64,000 bases of DNA from Bacteroidia bacterium. Lineage in GTDB: Bacteria > Bacteroidota > Bacteroidia > Bacteroidales > Azobacteroidaceae. Of the stretch, positions 34,966 through 44,787 are shown in pieces (the stretch's first letter is position 1; each line of letters begins with the position of its first letter). The position numbers and the translations under genes were made by a program. The notes below the pieces were generated by a model. That model saw nothing but the letters and a program-made list of their open reading frames with translations, was not told where the DNA came from and did no database searches. Location of the stretch: the NCBI GenBank assembly GCA_025999935.1, contig BNXY01000001.1, forward strand, positions 57,040 to 121,039, written 5' to 3'.

Positions 34966-35432
34966 CCTAAAATCCGAATTGTAAATGGATACTCCCAAAC
35001 TTCTCCGTTATTGGCTTTGATGGCAGCTATAATAACAAATGCTACTTGCAAGGCGCCCAAAATAATTAAAATGGGTATGCCGATAAGGAGAAGGCATAAA
35101 ACACCGGCTACTGCTGCATATATCAACCAAGACAGCATAAAATTAATAATACCTTTGCCGGTAGCATCAATTTTTTCACTGTAATCTTTGTTTATCAACC
35201 AGAGTATTACCGGTATCAAAAATCCAAGGCCTACCAGAATATATCCCGCCAATTGAGATATGTGCATGAGGGCAAGGTAAGAATTTTCTTCTAATCCAAG
35301 CAGAGGCTTATTATTTCCCGACTCATACCAACGGTGCAAAATTTTTTCTTTTTCCTGTTGATATTCCTCTTCGGTAATTGCACCACTTCTTCTTAATTCG
35401 TCCAAATCTTTCAAATCGTCATACTTACTCAT
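34962..35432 (-). CDS. SHOCT-DUF4870 membrane protein, inserted in the his operon
   Basis: This 156-residue protein has an N-terminal SHOCT-type helical motif ([23 protein letters not shown], about 8-30) and a DUF4870 membrane domain with three hydrophobic segments (about 55-80, 95-120 and 125-145). It sits between hisH and hisA in the same direction, overlapping hisA by 4 bp and separated from hisH by 12 bp. The family has no established role, and a link to histidine synthesis is not expected. The context suggests a late insertion between his genes or a coincidental operon partner. Confidence 0.85.
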   Translation of the reverse strand: MSKYDDLKDLDELRRSGAITEEEYQQEKEKILHRWYESGNNKPLLGLEENSYLALMHISQLAGYILVGLGFLIPVILWLINKDYSEKIDATGKGIINFMLSWLIYAAVAGVLCLLLIGIPILIILGALQVAFVIIAAIKANNGEVWEYPFTIRILG

Positions 35433-35444
35433 AACATTATAATT

Positions 35445-36035
35445 TTAAAGTTTAAGAAAATTTCGCAAAATCTGTTCTCCTACAGCGCCGCTTTTTTCCG
35501 GATGAAACTGCGTAGCGTAAAAATTATTCTTATGCAAGGAAGCGCTGAAATTTTGTATATAATTCGTTTCCGCAATGGTATATTCATTCAATGGAACATA
35601 ATAACTGTGTATAAAATAAACAAATTCTTCTTTGGAAAGGTTTTCGTATAAACCGCTTTTTAAATTTGTGATCGTATTCCAGCCGATATGGGGAATTTTG
35701 TCTTCCTGTTTTTCGGCATGGAATTTGAGTACGGGTGCATCGAAAATGCCGAGGCAATCCACGTTCCCTTCTTCCGAATGTTTACACATCAGTTGCATAC
35801 CGATACAAATACCTAATACAGGTTGTTTTAAGCCGGTAATTAATTCGTCCAAACGGTGCGCTTTCAGGTATTGCATCGTTTTGGTCGCTTCTCCCTGACC
35901 GGGAAAAATCACTTTATCGGCTTTCTGCAAAATTTCCTTGTCGGCGGTAATGATGGGGTCAATACCCAAGCGTTTCAGTGCGTAATCGACCGAATAAATA
36001 TTGCCTGCATTGTATTTTATTATCGCTACGTTCAT
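35445..36035 (-). CDS. hisH: Imidazole glycerol phosphate synthase, glutaminase subunit
   Basis: This 196-residue class I glutamine amidotransferase has the nucleophile Cys in LGICIGMQL (near residue 79) and the His-Glu pair in QFHPEKS (near 178-180). It supplies ammonia to HisF. It overlaps the rny stop by 4 bp (ATGA), an unusual coupling of a histidine gene with an RNase gene. Confidence 0.97.
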   Translation of the reverse strand: MNVAIIKYNAGNIYSVDYALKRLGIDPIITADKEILQKADKVIFPGQGEATKTMQYLKAHRLDELITGLKQPVLGICIGMQLMCKHSEEGNVDCLGIFDAPVLKFHAEKQEDKIPHIGWNTITNLKSGLYENLSKEEFVYFIHSYYVPLNEYTIAETNYIQNFSASLHKNNFYATQFHPEKSGAVGEQILRNFLKL

Positions 36036-37564
36036 TTGGCAAAAGCAACAGCTCTTGTTTCACGGATAACCGTAATTTTCACTTGTCCCGGATACGTCAT
36101 TTCGTCCTGAATCTTTTTAGCGATTTCGTTCGACAGACTTTCGGCTTCCGTATCGTTGATGCGTTCTGCTCCGACAATCACGCGCAGTTCGCGACCGGCC
36201 TGAATGGCGTAAGTTTTTACCACGCCGGGGTAGGAGAGCGCCAATTGTTCCAAATCGTTCAAACGTTTGATGTAGGCTTCCACGATTTCGCGACGCGCTC
36301 CCGGACGTGCGCCTGAAATGGCGTCGCAGACTTGTACAATCGGAGCCAGCAGGGTAGTCATTTCCGTTTCGTCGTGGTGAGCGCCGATAGCGTTTACGAT
36401 ATCCGCTTTTTCCTTGAATTTTTCGGCCAATTTCATACCGAGGATTGCGTGCGGCAATTCCGGTTCGTCATCGGGCACTTTTCCTATATCGTGCAACAGT
36501 CCGGCGCGTTTGGCTTTTTTGGGATTCAATCCCAATTCGGAAGCCATGATGGCGCACAAGTTCGCTGTTTCGCGGGAGTGCTGCAACAAGTTTTGTCCGT
36601 AAGAGGAACGGTATTTCATGCGGCCGATCATCCGAATCAGTTCGGGATGCAAACCGTGGATTCCCAAGTCGATGGTGGTGCGTTTGCCGGTTTCTATGAT
36701 TTCTTCTTCCACTTGTTTGCGGACTTTATTCACAATTTCTTCGATACGCGCCGGGTGGATACGTCCGTCCTGCACGAGTTGGTGCAAGGCCAAGCGCGCG
36801 ACCTCCCTTCTGACCGGGTCGAAACCGGAGAGGATAATGGCTTCGGGCGTGTCATCGACAATGATTTCAATGCCGGTTGCCGCCTCGAGCGCGCGGATAT
36901 TCCGTCCTTCTCGACCGATAATCCGTCCTTTTATTTCGTCGGAATCGATGTGGAAAACGGTAATGGCATTTTCGATGGCGGTTTCCGTGGCTAATCGTTG
37001 AATGGATTGAACTACAATCTTTTTAGCTTCTTTATTCGCCGTCATTTTGGCTTCTTCCATCACTTCGTTGATGAATGCGGCGGCCGAAGTCTGGGCTTCT
37101 TCTTTCAAGGATTGCGCCAAGCGTTCTTTGGCTTCATCGGCCGATAAACCGGAAAGCGCTTCGAGCCGTTCGATTTCCATTTTGTGTACTTTACTCAGTT
37201 CCTGTTTTTTCTTTTCGATGATTTCCAACTGGTTTTCCAAATTTTCACGAACAGTTTCTACTTCCGACCTTCTTTTATGAAGTTCGTCCTGTTTCTGGTT
37301 CAATACCATTTCGCGTTGCTTCAATCTTGATTCTTCGGATTGAATCTTGGAGTTGCGCGCATTGACTTGTTTTTCCATGTCTGCTTTCAGGGTAATGAAT
37401 TTCTCCTTTACTTCTAAAAGTTTGTCTTTTTTTATTTTTTCAGCTTCTCTTTCAGCATCTTCTATAATTTGTTTGCTTTTTGTTTTGGACATTGAATTGA
37501 GGGTTACCCACGTAATTCCTGCTCCAATAATAAAGCTAACAGTTCCAACTATTATTCCAACCAT
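36032..37564 (-). CDS. rny: Ribonuclease Y
   Basis: This 510-residue membrane-anchored endoribonuclease starts RNA decay. It has an N-terminal transmembrane helix ([20 protein letters not shown]), a long coiled coil at about 25-190, a KH domain at about 200-265 ([19 protein letters not shown]) and an HD domain ([21 protein letters not shown] near 350-370). The length matches the family. It follows zapA with a strong terminator-like hairpin between them. Confidence 0.96.
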   Translation of the reverse strand: MVGIIVGTVSFIIGAGITWVTLNSMSKTKSKQIIEDAEREAEKIKKDKLLEVKEKFITLKADMEKQVNARNSKIQSEESRLKQREMVLNQKQDELHKRRSEVETVRENLENQLEIIEKKKQELSKVHKMEIERLEALSGLSADEAKERLAQSLKEEAQTSAAAFINEVMEEAKMTANKEAKKIVVQSIQRLATETAIENAITVFHIDSDEIKGRIIGREGRNIRALEAATGIEIIVDDTPEAIILSGFDPVRREVARLALHQLVQDGRIHPARIEEIVNKVRKQVEEEIIETGKRTTIDLGIHGLHPELIRMIGRMKYRSSYGQNLLQHSRETANLCAIMASELGLNPKKAKRAGLLHDIGKVPDDEPELPHAILGMKLAEKFKEKADIVNAIGAHHDETEMTTLLAPIVQVCDAISGARPGARREIVEAYIKRLNDLEQLALSYPGVVKTYAIQAGRELRVIVGAERINDTEAESLSNEIAKKIQDEMTYPGQVKITVIRETRAVAFAK

Positions 37565-37612
37565 GTTTTAAATATTAAGTTTTATATTAAGTTTTACATC
37601 TCTCTTATAACT

Positions 37613-37664
37613 AAAAAACGCACCACTGTTTTTCAGTATTAAACCTGAAAAAGCAAGTAGTACG
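37613..37664 (-). terminator. Strong intrinsic-terminator-like hairpin downstream of zapA
   Basis: On the minus strand, CGTACTACTTGCTTTTTCAG pairs with CTGAAAAACAGTGGTGCG around an 8 nt loop, with two G-U pairs and bulges of 1-2 nt. TTTTTT follows at 37618-37613. The perfect inner stem TTTTTCAG/CTGAAAAA is at 37629-37652. It would end the zapB-zapA transcript, or attenuate read-through into rny. Confidence 0.75.
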
Positions 37665-37691
37665 AAAATTATTTTGTTAAAAAACAATTGA

Positions 37692-37997
37692 TTAGCTATT
37701 TCCTTTGAGATACTCTTCCAACTCTTTGTCCAAGGCCTCAATTTTTTCAAATAAAGGCGATATGTCCTTATTTTGCTCCAATTTCAGTTTGTAAGCTGAA
37801 GTATGGATTGCGACCATTGCCAATAAATCTTCCAACTCAAGTTTCGCTCCCGGATATGCGGAACGGTATTGAGTTATCTTTTCATTAATATTTGTTGCCG
37901 CTTTTCTGAATAATCTCTCATCCAATCTTTTGCAAAACATTGGATATACCTTATCGGAAACTCTCAATTGTATTCTAAATTCGTCTTTAATCAGCAT
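37692..37997 (-). CDS. zapA: Cell division protein ZapA
   Basis: This 101-residue protein has an N-terminal ZapA domain (VSDKVYPMFCKRLDERLFRKAA) and a C-terminal coiled coil (LEQNKDISPLFEKIEALDKELEEYL). ZapA binds FtsZ and bundles Z-ring filaments. It follows a coiled-coil gene by 8 bp, consistent with a ZapA/ZapB-type pair. Confidence 0.88.
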   Translation of the reverse strand: MLIKDEFRIQLRVSDKVYPMFCKRLDERLFRKAATNINEKITQYRSAYPGAKLELEDLLAMVAIHTSAYKLKLEQNKDISPLFEKIEALDKELEEYLKGNS

Positions 37998-38005
37998 CTT
38001 TTATT

Positions 38006-38302
38006 TCATTTATTATTTAATAATTTGATGCAATCATCAACTTCTCGCACTAATTTGGATATTCTGCTTTTGGCTCCCTCAAAATCAGCCTGATTGACGG
38101 AGATGATTCGAGCCATTTTCAGCGTATCGTATTTTTTGTTTAACTGTTTAACTTCTTCTGTTAATGAATCGTTTGAAGATTTTTGAATAGCAAGCTGCGA
38201 CTTTAAGTCAATATTTTGCTCCCTCAGGTTGTCGCATAAAAACATCAATTGACGTACCCGAGCTTCAAAATTGGCTGCTATTTTCAATTGATCTTCGGTC
38301 AT
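38006..38302 (-). CDS. Coiled-coil protein upstream of zapA (ZapB-like)
   Basis: When started at the ATG at 38302 (MTEDQLKIAANFEARVRQL) it is about 98 residues, almost wholly predicted helix with heptad patterns from residue 5 to 60 and a second helix at 70-95. It is conserved upstream of zapA in Bacteroidales and is likely a Z-ring-associated partner. I do not see a sequence motif that proves ZapB homology. Confidence 0.7.
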   Translation of the reverse strand: MTEDQLKIAANFEARVRQLMFLCDNLREQNIDLKSQLAIQKSSNDSLTEEVKQLNKKYDTLKMARIISVNQADFEGAKSRISKLVREVDDCIKLLNNK

Positions 38303-38764
38303 AAGATTCAAATTCAGCACAAAAATATAAAATTGTTGCGAGGATAGCAAAAAAACAGGCAATATATTTATAAATATTTAAAATCCATTGTTTTTTTGTT
38401 AGAAAAATGAAGGTTCTTTTTTGATTTTACCTCATTATTATATTGTGGGTGGGTTGGAGAATAAAGGTTTAAATAGCGGAAGGTTGCCGAATCACTTCGT
38501 CAACCTCCCTAATTGAATTACTAACCCTTAACTATAACTAATGAAATAACACTCTTTACTTATAAAACAGCTTTTATTGAAAAAAGTTTCATTGACTAAG
38601 TCGCTTTTTTAATCTTTTTTCTTGGATTTTATTATAAATATTTATATATCAATAAAATAAAATTTTTATAAAACATCTTATTTATACAAATTCAAAATAA
38701 TATTCTAAAAATGATGTAAAATTCAAAGAAATTTCCGAACTTTGCATAAAATTTGAATGTTTAC
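38303..38764. other. Intergenic region upstream of feoAB with a stable stem-loop
   Basis: This 460 bp gap between divergent genes has no credible open frame. At 38479-38508 it holds a stable hairpin: GGAAGGTTG...CAACCTCC with an inner CGAA-TCAC-TTCG stem. A box close to the -7 consensus (GAACTTTG, 38739-38746) lies just before the feoAB start. I see no Fur box I can defend. The remainder is very AT-rich. Confidence 0.5.
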
Positions 38765-41227
38765 ATGAAGCTTTCTGAGTTAAAACGCGGGCAAAAAGGG
38801 ATTATTACCAAAGTTTTAGGGCGAGGCGCTTTCCGGCGGCGCATCATTGAGATGGGATTTGTCAAAGGACAAAAGGTGGAAGTGATTACCAAAGCCCCTT
38901 TGAAAGACCCAACGGAGTATAAAGTGATGGATTACGAAGTCTCTTTGAGAAGAAGCGAAGCCGAATTAATCGAAATCATGACACCGGAAGAAGCCGGACA
39001 ACAATTTCAGGAAACGAAAAACCATCCTTTGGTATTAAATGAAAATGAACTGCAATCCTTGGCTAACGAACAAAGTAAATATATCAATGTCGCTTTGGTC
39101 GGAAATCCTAATTCCGGAAAAACTTCCCTGTTCAATATCGCTTCGGGAACCCACGAAAGGGTAGGAAATTACAGCGGCGTTACCGTCGATGCCAAAGAAG
39201 GCAAATTCAAATACAAAGGATACATATTCAATCTGGTTGATTTACCGGGTACCTATTCCTTGTCGGCCTATTCTCCCGAAGAACTTTATGTCCGGAAACA
39301 AATCGTCGAGGCGACTCCCGACATCATCCTCAATGTGGTGTCGGCTTCCAATCTGGAGCGAAATCTTTATCTGACCACCCAGTTGATTGACATGGATGCG
39401 ACGGCGGTCATTGCGCTGAACATGTACGACGAATTGGAGAAATCAGGCGCCCATTTTGATTATAAAAGTCTGGGAGAAATGATTGGTTATCCGATTGTTC
39501 CGACCGTTGCCAAATCCGGAAAAGGGATTCCCGAACTTTTCGACCAAATAATAGAGGTGTATGAACGGCGCAGTCCGATTGCCCGCCACATCCATATTAA
39601 TTATGGAGAAGAAATTGAAACCGGCATCAAGCATGTAAAAAAAATATTGAAAGAAGAAGCGCAAATCGGGATTGACACTTCGCGCCGGTATTTGAGTATC
39701 CTGCTTTTAGAAGGCGATAAGGTGGCAGAAGACGCCATTGCAGCCTATCCGAGCGCAAAAAAAATCTTGGATGAAAGAAATATTCATGCCCAATACATCA
39801 AAGACGATTTCCGCGAAGAAGTGGAAACGGCTTTTACCGATGCGCGTTATGGTTTTATCGGCGGCGCCCTGAAACAGACCTACAAAGAAGGAAAAAAAGA
39901 CACTTTGAAAGTGACGCATTGGATAGATAAAATTGTTACCCACAAAATCGGCGGTTTCCCGATTTTCTTCCTGTTCATGTTCCTGATGTTTGAAGGTACT
40001 TTTGTGATAGGGGAATATCCGATGCAATGGATAGAAAGCCTTGTCAGGATTTTTGGCAGTTTCTTGGATTTGCATCTGAATCAAGGGCCGCTCAAAGATT
40101 TATTGATTGACGGGATTATCGGCGGAGTCGGTTCTGTCATTGTTTTCCTGCCCAACATTGTGATTTTGTATCTTTTCATTTCTTTTATGGAAGATACGGG
40201 CTACATGGCCAGGGCGGCGTTTATCATGGACAAGTTCATGCAGAAAATGGGTTTGCACGGAAAATCATTTATCCCGTTGGTAATGGGATTCGGGTGCAAT
40301 GTCCCGGCCATCATGAGTACCCGGATTATTGAAAGCCGGAATACCCGTCTGATTACCATGCTGGTCAATTCCCTGATGTCGTGTTCCGCCCGCTTGCCGG
40401 TTTATATTCTCGTGGTGGGCGCTTTTTTTCCGAAAAACGGCGGATTGGTACTGTTCGGTTTATACATAACAGGCATTGTGCTGGCGATTTTCATGTCGCG
40501 GCTTTTCAAAAAGTTTTTGGTAAAAGGCGAAGATTTGCCGTTTGTCATGGAATTGCCGCCCTACCGGATGCCGACTGCGAAAGCGATGTCGCGTCATGCT
40601 TGGGAAAAGACTTCCCAATACTTGAAAAAAATGGGTGGAATTATTCTTGTAGCATCCATTATTGTTTGGTTTTTGGAATATTATCCGCAGAACAAAGAAC
40701 AGAATCAGTATTTTGACGAGCAAATCGCCGCCGTTGCCAACGGAAATACGATTTCGACCGAAGAAAGTGAAACATTGATAGCCAATTTGAGCCATTTAAA
40801 GAAGGAAGAACAAAAGCGAAATTCTTTTATCGGCAGAATAGGGCGTACCATTGAGCCGGTGGTCAGGCCTTTGGGATTTGATTGGAAAATCGGGGCGAGC
40901 CTTATTTCAGGGATGGCAGCCAAAGAGATTGTTGTCAGCACTTTAGGAATATTGTACACGGGAGAAGAAGAAAATGAAGTTTTGCTTAAAGAACGCCTTC
41001 GGGATGAGCAATATCCGGATGGAAGTCCGGTTTATACGCCTTTGGTCGCCATCAGTTTCATGCTGTTCGTGTTGATTTATTTCCCTTGTATAGCCACCAT
41101 TGCGGCCATCAAAAACGAATCCGGCTCGTGGAAATGGGCGGTGTTTGTGATTTTCTACACTACCATTTTGGCTTGGATAGTGAGTTTTGTCTTTTACCAA
41201 GTAGGACGGCTTATCTTTTCATTTTGA
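38765..41227 (+). CDS. feoB: Ferrous iron transporter, FeoA-FeoB fusion
   Basis: The ATG at 38765 (MKLSELKRGQKGII) is used. A TTG at 38753 adds four residues. The 820-residue protein has an N-terminal FeoA (SH3-like) domain at 1-75. The GTPase domain of FeoB follows, with G1 GNPNSGKTS near 113, G3 DLPGTYSLS near 160 and the SAS-type G5 region. Two Gate motifs then appear in the membrane part (MGFGCNVPA near 515 and the LPPYRMP and SCSARLPVY segments), with about 8-10 membrane helices. This fused form is usual in Bacteroidetes. It imports Fe2+. Its 3' end overlaps that of cinA by 9 bp in convergent orientation. Confidence 0.96.
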   Translation: MKLSELKRGQKGIITKVLGRGAFRRRIIEMGFVKGQKVEVITKAPLKDPTEYKVMDYEVSLRRSEAELIEIMTPEEAGQQFQETKNHPLVLNENELQSLANEQSKYINVALVGNPNSGKTSLFNIASGTHERVGNYSGVTVDAKEGKFKYKGYIFNLVDLPGTYSLSAYSPEELYVRKQIVEATPDIILNVVSASNLERNLYLTTQLIDMDATAVIALNMYDELEKSGAHFDYKSLGEMIGYPIVPTVAKSGKGIPELFDQIIEVYERRSPIARHIHINYGEEIETGIKHVKKILKEEAQIGIDTSRRYLSILLLEGDKVAEDAIAAYPSAKKILDERNIHAQYIKDDFREEVETAFTDARYGFIGGALKQTYKEGKKDTLKVTHWIDKIVTHKIGGFPIFFLFMFLMFEGTFVIGEYPMQWIESLVRIFGSFLDLHLNQGPLKDLLIDGIIGGVGSVIVFLPNIVILYLFISFMEDTGYMARAAFIMDKFMQKMGLHGKSFIPLVMGFGCNVPAIMSTRIIESRNTRLITMLVNSLMSCSARLPVYILVVGAFFPKNGGLVLFGLYITGIVLAIFMSRLFKKFLVKGEDLPFVMELPPYRMPTAKAMSRHAWEKTSQYLKKMGGIILVASIIVWFLEYYPQNKEQNQYFDEQIAAVANGNTISTEESETLIANLSHLKKEEQKRNSFIGRIGRTIEPVVRPLGFDWKIGASLISGMAAKEIVVSTLGILYTGEEENEVLLKERLRDEQYPDGSPVYTPLVAISFMLFVLIYFPCIATIAAIKNESGSWKWAVFVIFYTTILAWIVSFVFYQVGRLIFSF

Positions 41228-42466
41228 ATGAACCATTTCCAGCAACAGCATCATACCGGTATTGCAAGCTCTCAGGATATTGCTTTCGCGGTTTTTGGAA
41301 AAAAGAAATTTTCGGGAGAGTAATCGGTCTTTGAAGGAAACGGCAATCCAAACCGTTCCGACCGGTTTTTCAGGTGTTCCGCCATCGGGGCCGGCAACGC
41401 CTGAAGTCGCAATGGAACAATTGGAATTGAAAATCTTTCTTGCACCCAAAGCCATTTGTTCGACCACCGCTTGACTGACGGCGCCTTGTTTTTCGATGTC
41501 GGAGGCATTAACGCCCAATATATTTTGCTTGGCTTCGTTGGAATAGCTGACAACTCCGCCCAGAAAATACTGCGAACAGCCCGGAATAGCGGTAAACAAG
41601 CTTGCCAATTTTCCTCCGGTGCAACTTTCGGCGACACTTAAAGTTAATCCTTTGTCTTTTAGCAATTTATCCAAGATATTTTCCAAAACATTGTCGTCTT
41701 CCGAAACGATGTCGTCTTTCAGCAAAGCCAATAATTTCTTGCGTTGTTCTGCCATTTGTTGGCATAAGTTTTCTTTATCGGCGCCTTTTCCCGTCAGGCG
41801 CAAACGAATTAATCCGGAAGTGGGCAGATAGGCTAATTTGATGTGCTCCGGCAATTCGTTTTCAAACATTTCCAAGTAGATAGCCAACAAAGATTCCGGA
41901 TAATTTTTTACCCAAAACGATTGGTGTTGTATCGAATCGGAAATTGGGAAAAAGGCTTGTAGCCGGGGAATGATTTCCTGATTCATAGCCCATTTCATTT
42001 CGTAAGGTACGCCGGGCATAGACACCAATATTTTTCCGTTTTTTTCAAACCAAGTAATGGGAGCCGTTCCCATTTTATTTTGTATAACCGTACAGTTTTC
42101 AGGAACATAAGCCTGATTTCGTGTCAGTTCGTTAAGCGCTTTTTTATATCCGCTGATAACTTCCATTACCGTTTCGAGGGTTTTTTCGTCAAAAATCAAG
42201 CGGGTATTGAAGAATTTGCAAAGCGTGTGTTTGGTTATGTCGTCTTTCGTAGGGCCAATGCCGCCGGTTACCAAAACGACCGATGCTCTTGAGAAAGCCT
42301 TTTCGAAGGCGTCCAATATATCTTGTTCGTTGTCGCCGACCGTTGTTTTGTATTGAACATCGAAGCCGATTTTGTTTAATTCTCCGGCCATCCAGGCGGA
42401 ATTGGTGTCGATAACTTGTCCGATTAACAATTCATCGCCAATGGTAATTATTTCAACCTTAATCAT
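41219..42466 (-). CDS. cinA: CinA family protein (ADP-ribose pyrophosphatase / nicotinamide-nucleotide amidase)
   Basis: This 415-residue protein has an N-terminal MoCF-like domain at 1-165 (TIGDELLIGQVIDTNSAWMA, then VLVTGGIGPTKDD) and a C-terminal CinA amidase domain at about 255-412 (TLSVAESCTGGKLASL, then ATSGVAGPDGGTPEKPVG). The two-domain form hydrolyses NMN to nicotinate mononucleotide in NAD recycling and has a COG1058 pyrophosphatase half. It ends inside the 3' end of feoAB on the other strand. Downstream is lgt, abutting at 42467. Confidence 0.95.
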   Translation of the reverse strand: MIKVEIITIGDELLIGQVIDTNSAWMAGELNKIGFDVQYKTTVGDNEQDILDAFEKAFSRASVVLVTGGIGPTKDDITKHTLCKFFNTRLIFDEKTLETVMEVISGYKKALNELTRNQAYVPENCTVIQNKMGTAPITWFEKNGKILVSMPGVPYEMKWAMNQEIIPRLQAFFPISDSIQHQSFWVKNYPESLLAIYLEMFENELPEHIKLAYLPTSGLIRLRLTGKGADKENLCQQMAEQRKKLLALLKDDIVSEDDNVLENILDKLLKDKGLTLSVAESCTGGKLASLFTAIPGCSQYFLGGVVSYSNEAKQNILGVNASDIEKQGAVSQAVVEQMALGARKIFNSNCSIATSGVAGPDGGTPEKPVGTVWIAVSFKDRLLSRKFLFSKNRESNILRACNTGMMLLLEMVHSK

Positions 42467-43387
42467 TTATTTTTTCTTCAGATTCTTTTTCTTCACAATC
42501 TTTTTTACAGTTGGATGGTGAATATCCTGAACCGTACCGACTGCTTTCGCCCGGCTTTTTTCTTTCAAACCTTTGAACATAAACCAAAATCCTGCGATAA
42601 TGAACGGAATACTCAATAATTGTCCCATATTGAGGAACATTCCTTCTTCAAATTCCTCCTGGTTATTTTTACAAAATTCGACGAAAAAACGGGAGAGGAA
42701 AATGCCTATCAGAAATACGCCGAATATCAAACCGTTATATTTATAATCCTCTCTTTTCCAATACATCCACAAACAGATACAAGCCGTCAGAATGTAAAAA
42801 AAGGCTTCATACAATTGGGTTGGATGCGAAGGATGAGAATAGATTGGCGCATAACCATGCAACCAAGACGGAACATTTTCGATGAACTTGAAAGCCCAGG
42901 AAACATTCGTTTCGTGACCATAGATTTCATGATTCATCAGATTTCCCAAACGAATCAGGGCGGCGACAAACCCCACCGGAACCACCAAACGGTCGAAAGT
43001 CCACAACATGCTTTTATGGCTGACTCTTTTTGAATAAATCCAGATAGCAATAATGATACCCAGCGTTCCGCCGTGACTGGCCAAACCGCCTTCCCAAATT
43101 TTAAAAATTTCGAGGGGATTAGCTAAATAATATCCGGGGTTGTAAAATAAGCAATGACCAAGCCGGGAACCGATTACCGTAGCAAAAATCACATAAAAAA
43201 ACAAGGTGTCAAACCATTCAATATTTAATTTTTCGTGTTTCCAGATTTTACCGACAATCCACAAACCCAGTGTAAACCCGACAACAAAAGCAATTCCATA
43301 CCAACGCACTTCCAAGTCATCCCAAAAGAAAGTCGGTATCTTAAAAGCGACCGGACTGGCCGTCCAAGTAATATAAGATAATAACAT
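42467..43387 (-). CDS. lgt: Prolipoprotein diacylglyceryl transferase
   Basis: This 306-residue inner-membrane enzyme transfers diacylglycerol to the lipobox cysteine, the first step of lipoprotein maturation, needed here for the many SusD-like and propeller lipoproteins. It shows seven membrane segments, the HGGTLG motif near 105, the Lgt signature with R-L-G-N-L-M-N-H-E-I-Y-G near 147, and a Lys/Arg-rich C-terminal tail (VKKIVKKKNLKKK). A minus-strand TACCTTTG box at 43418-43425 precedes it by 31 bp. Confidence 0.96.
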   Translation of the reverse strand: MLLSYITWTASPVAFKIPTFFWDDLEVRWYGIAFVVGFTLGLWIVGKIWKHEKLNIEWFDTLFFYVIFATVIGSRLGHCLFYNPGYYLANPLEIFKIWEGGLASHGGTLGIIIAIWIYSKRVSHKSMLWTFDRLVVPVGFVAALIRLGNLMNHEIYGHETNVSWAFKFIENVPSWLHGYAPIYSHPSHPTQLYEAFFYILTACICLWMYWKREDYKYNGLIFGVFLIGIFLSRFFVEFCKNNQEEFEEGMFLNMGQLLSIPFIIAGFWFMFKGLKEKSRAKAVGTVQDIHHPTVKKIVKKKNLKKK

Positions 43388-43417
43388 ACAATATTGTTTT
43401 TTCGTTTAATCAGACTG

Positions 43418-43425
43418 CAAAGGTA
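43418..43425 (-). promoter_or_regulatory. Promoter -7 box of lgt
   Basis: The minus strand reads TACCTTTG, a perfect TAnnTTTG box 31 bp before the lgt ATG. I do not see a clean TTTG at the expected -33 distance. Confidence 0.6.
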
Positions 43426-43435
43426 GTAATTTTTA

Positions 43436-43985
43436 TTTTTCAATCCACTGAAAAACACAATTATATCTGCAGACTTCATTCGCGGGCAACTGTCCGTTTA
43501 TCCAATCCATCATACTTTCAAAGCCTACACAATAGCCCTTTGTAAAACTTTGTTCCCTTTCCGTTTCAATTTTGCCTTTTCCCTTGTAAACAATTACCCG
43601 AACGGCTTTTCGGTAAAGGTCGTCAAAATCGTTCAGGTTTTTAGCAAACAGCAAAGCGCCCAATTTCGTAATGGCATAACCTGAATTGTCTTTCACTATC
43701 AACTGTTCGGACATAAATTTTTCTATTACACTCGCTTGATTGCTCGGATATGGAATCTTTAGCAGTTCCTCGTAATGCTACCTACTCGGATGTAGGCTTG
43801 ATGCAAAAACAAGACAGGACGATTCTTTGCAGCAGGAACAATAAACAGGGAAATATGCTTACCTTCTTCATAATCAAATTCTTCTATGGCGAAATCAATG
43901 CGCGGATTCATTTTCTTTGGGTTGAGATTTCAAATCATTAACTAACGAAATCAGTTGTTCTGTCGCATTGTGAAATTATTTAACC
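43436..43985 (-). pseudogene. AlbA_2/ATP-binding protein remnant with two internal deletions
   Basis: Three pieces of one gene remain. At 43985-43921 is an N-terminal start-like segment (TEQLISLVNDLKSQPKENE). At about 43920-43780, in another frame, is NPRIDFAIEEFDYEEGKHIS followed by an AYIRVGS segment. At 43770-43436, again in another frame, is EELLKIPYPSNQASVIEKFM, then a C-terminal part with GYAITKLGALLFAKNLNDF. The AlbA core and part of the middle are gone and the frame shifts twice. The pieces match the same family as 7229-8689 but come from a different subgroup, the one whose C-terminus ends with the KAVRVIVYKGKGKIETEREQ segment. Confidence 0.75.
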
Positions 43986-44058
43986 CTACAACAGTAGTTT
44001 ATTTTTGGCAATCGACAAAATGCCAAAATGTTGAGCGACTCTAATCTGTGAGCGTAAA

Positions 44059-44778
44059 CTATTTGATATTCCATCTTTTTTGATTGAACAATATTTTATC
44101 CGATACGCTTAATTTATAAGATGTTTGCGGATTAAGCGCATCCCACATAGCACTTGTGTCTTCTTCCGGATTTAGCGTTTCAAGCATAGCACCCAAAAGA
44201 GCGATTACTTGTGGCGTATAATTGAGCGACAATTCTTTGAGTTCCTCCCGCTGTTTTGTAGCTAAGGCTTTTAATTTCAAAAGCAAACGACGGCAAGTTT
44301 CATCAGGAGTTAAATCGGGAATGATTTTGAAAAAGCGCAAACAATCGAGAAACCGCAACAGCGGAATATTTTCCTTTGTAATTACATTCTGTTGTTTGAT
44401 AAAGCTAATCTCGCAATCATTCCGTTTGGTTGCTCTTTTTACATTGGCTACACCAATCTGCAAGGCAGAAGGCGTTTGCGCAGTCAATCCCCATTCATTG
44501 AAAGCGGTATATCCGGTAAGATAGCCAATGATTTTTCCGTTTTTTTCAAGCAAATCTTTCACGATTTGGAATGTGTCGGGCTGGATTTCTCCAAATTCCG
44601 TTATTTCCTGCTTGTAAAAGCGCCCTTTGGACATTTGGCGGATTTTCCCAGCAGCGACCATCATGTTTAATACTCTATTGACTGTCGCTTGTTTGCGCGG
44701 GTCAATAGGGAAATCTCTCGGCGTGAAAACGAAGCCGGGAGGGAAGGAGGAGATTGTATTTCTGATTGTTTGTGTCAT
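44059..44778 (-). CDS. DUF6088 protein (AbiEi antitoxin-like regulator)
   Basis: This 239-residue protein has an N-terminal winged-helix-like part (PPGFVFTPRDFPID, then KQATVNRVLNMMVAAGKI-type spacing). A larger domain follows, typical of DUF6088 and AbiEi-type transcriptional regulators (GYLTGYTAFNEWGLTAQTP). In type IV abortive-infection systems, AbiEi is the antitoxin and its gene is followed by the nucleotidyltransferase toxin AbiEii. No AbiEii gene follows here (the next 70 bp lead to the AlbA remnant), so the antitoxin is an orphan or acts elsewhere. It lies 9 bp downstream of the Bro-N gene. Confidence 0.72.
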   Translation of the reverse strand: MTQTIRNTISSFPPGFVFTPRDFPIDPRKQATVNRVLNMMVAAGKIRQMSKGRFYKQEITEFGEIQPDTFQIVKDLLEKNGKIIGYLTGYTAFNEWGLTAQTPSALQIGVANVKRATKRNDCEISFIKQQNVITKENIPLLRFLDCLRFFKIIPDLTPDETCRRLLLKLKALATKQREELKELSLNYTPQVIALLGAMLETLNPEEDTSAMWDALNPQTSYKLSVSDKILFNQKRWNIK

Positions 44779-44787
44779 GATTGTGAG

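Noticed and set aside
37565..37691. 6S RNA or another known RNA between zapA and rny.
   Set aside because: The only structure is one terminator-like hairpin. There is no long bubble-bearing helix of 6S size.
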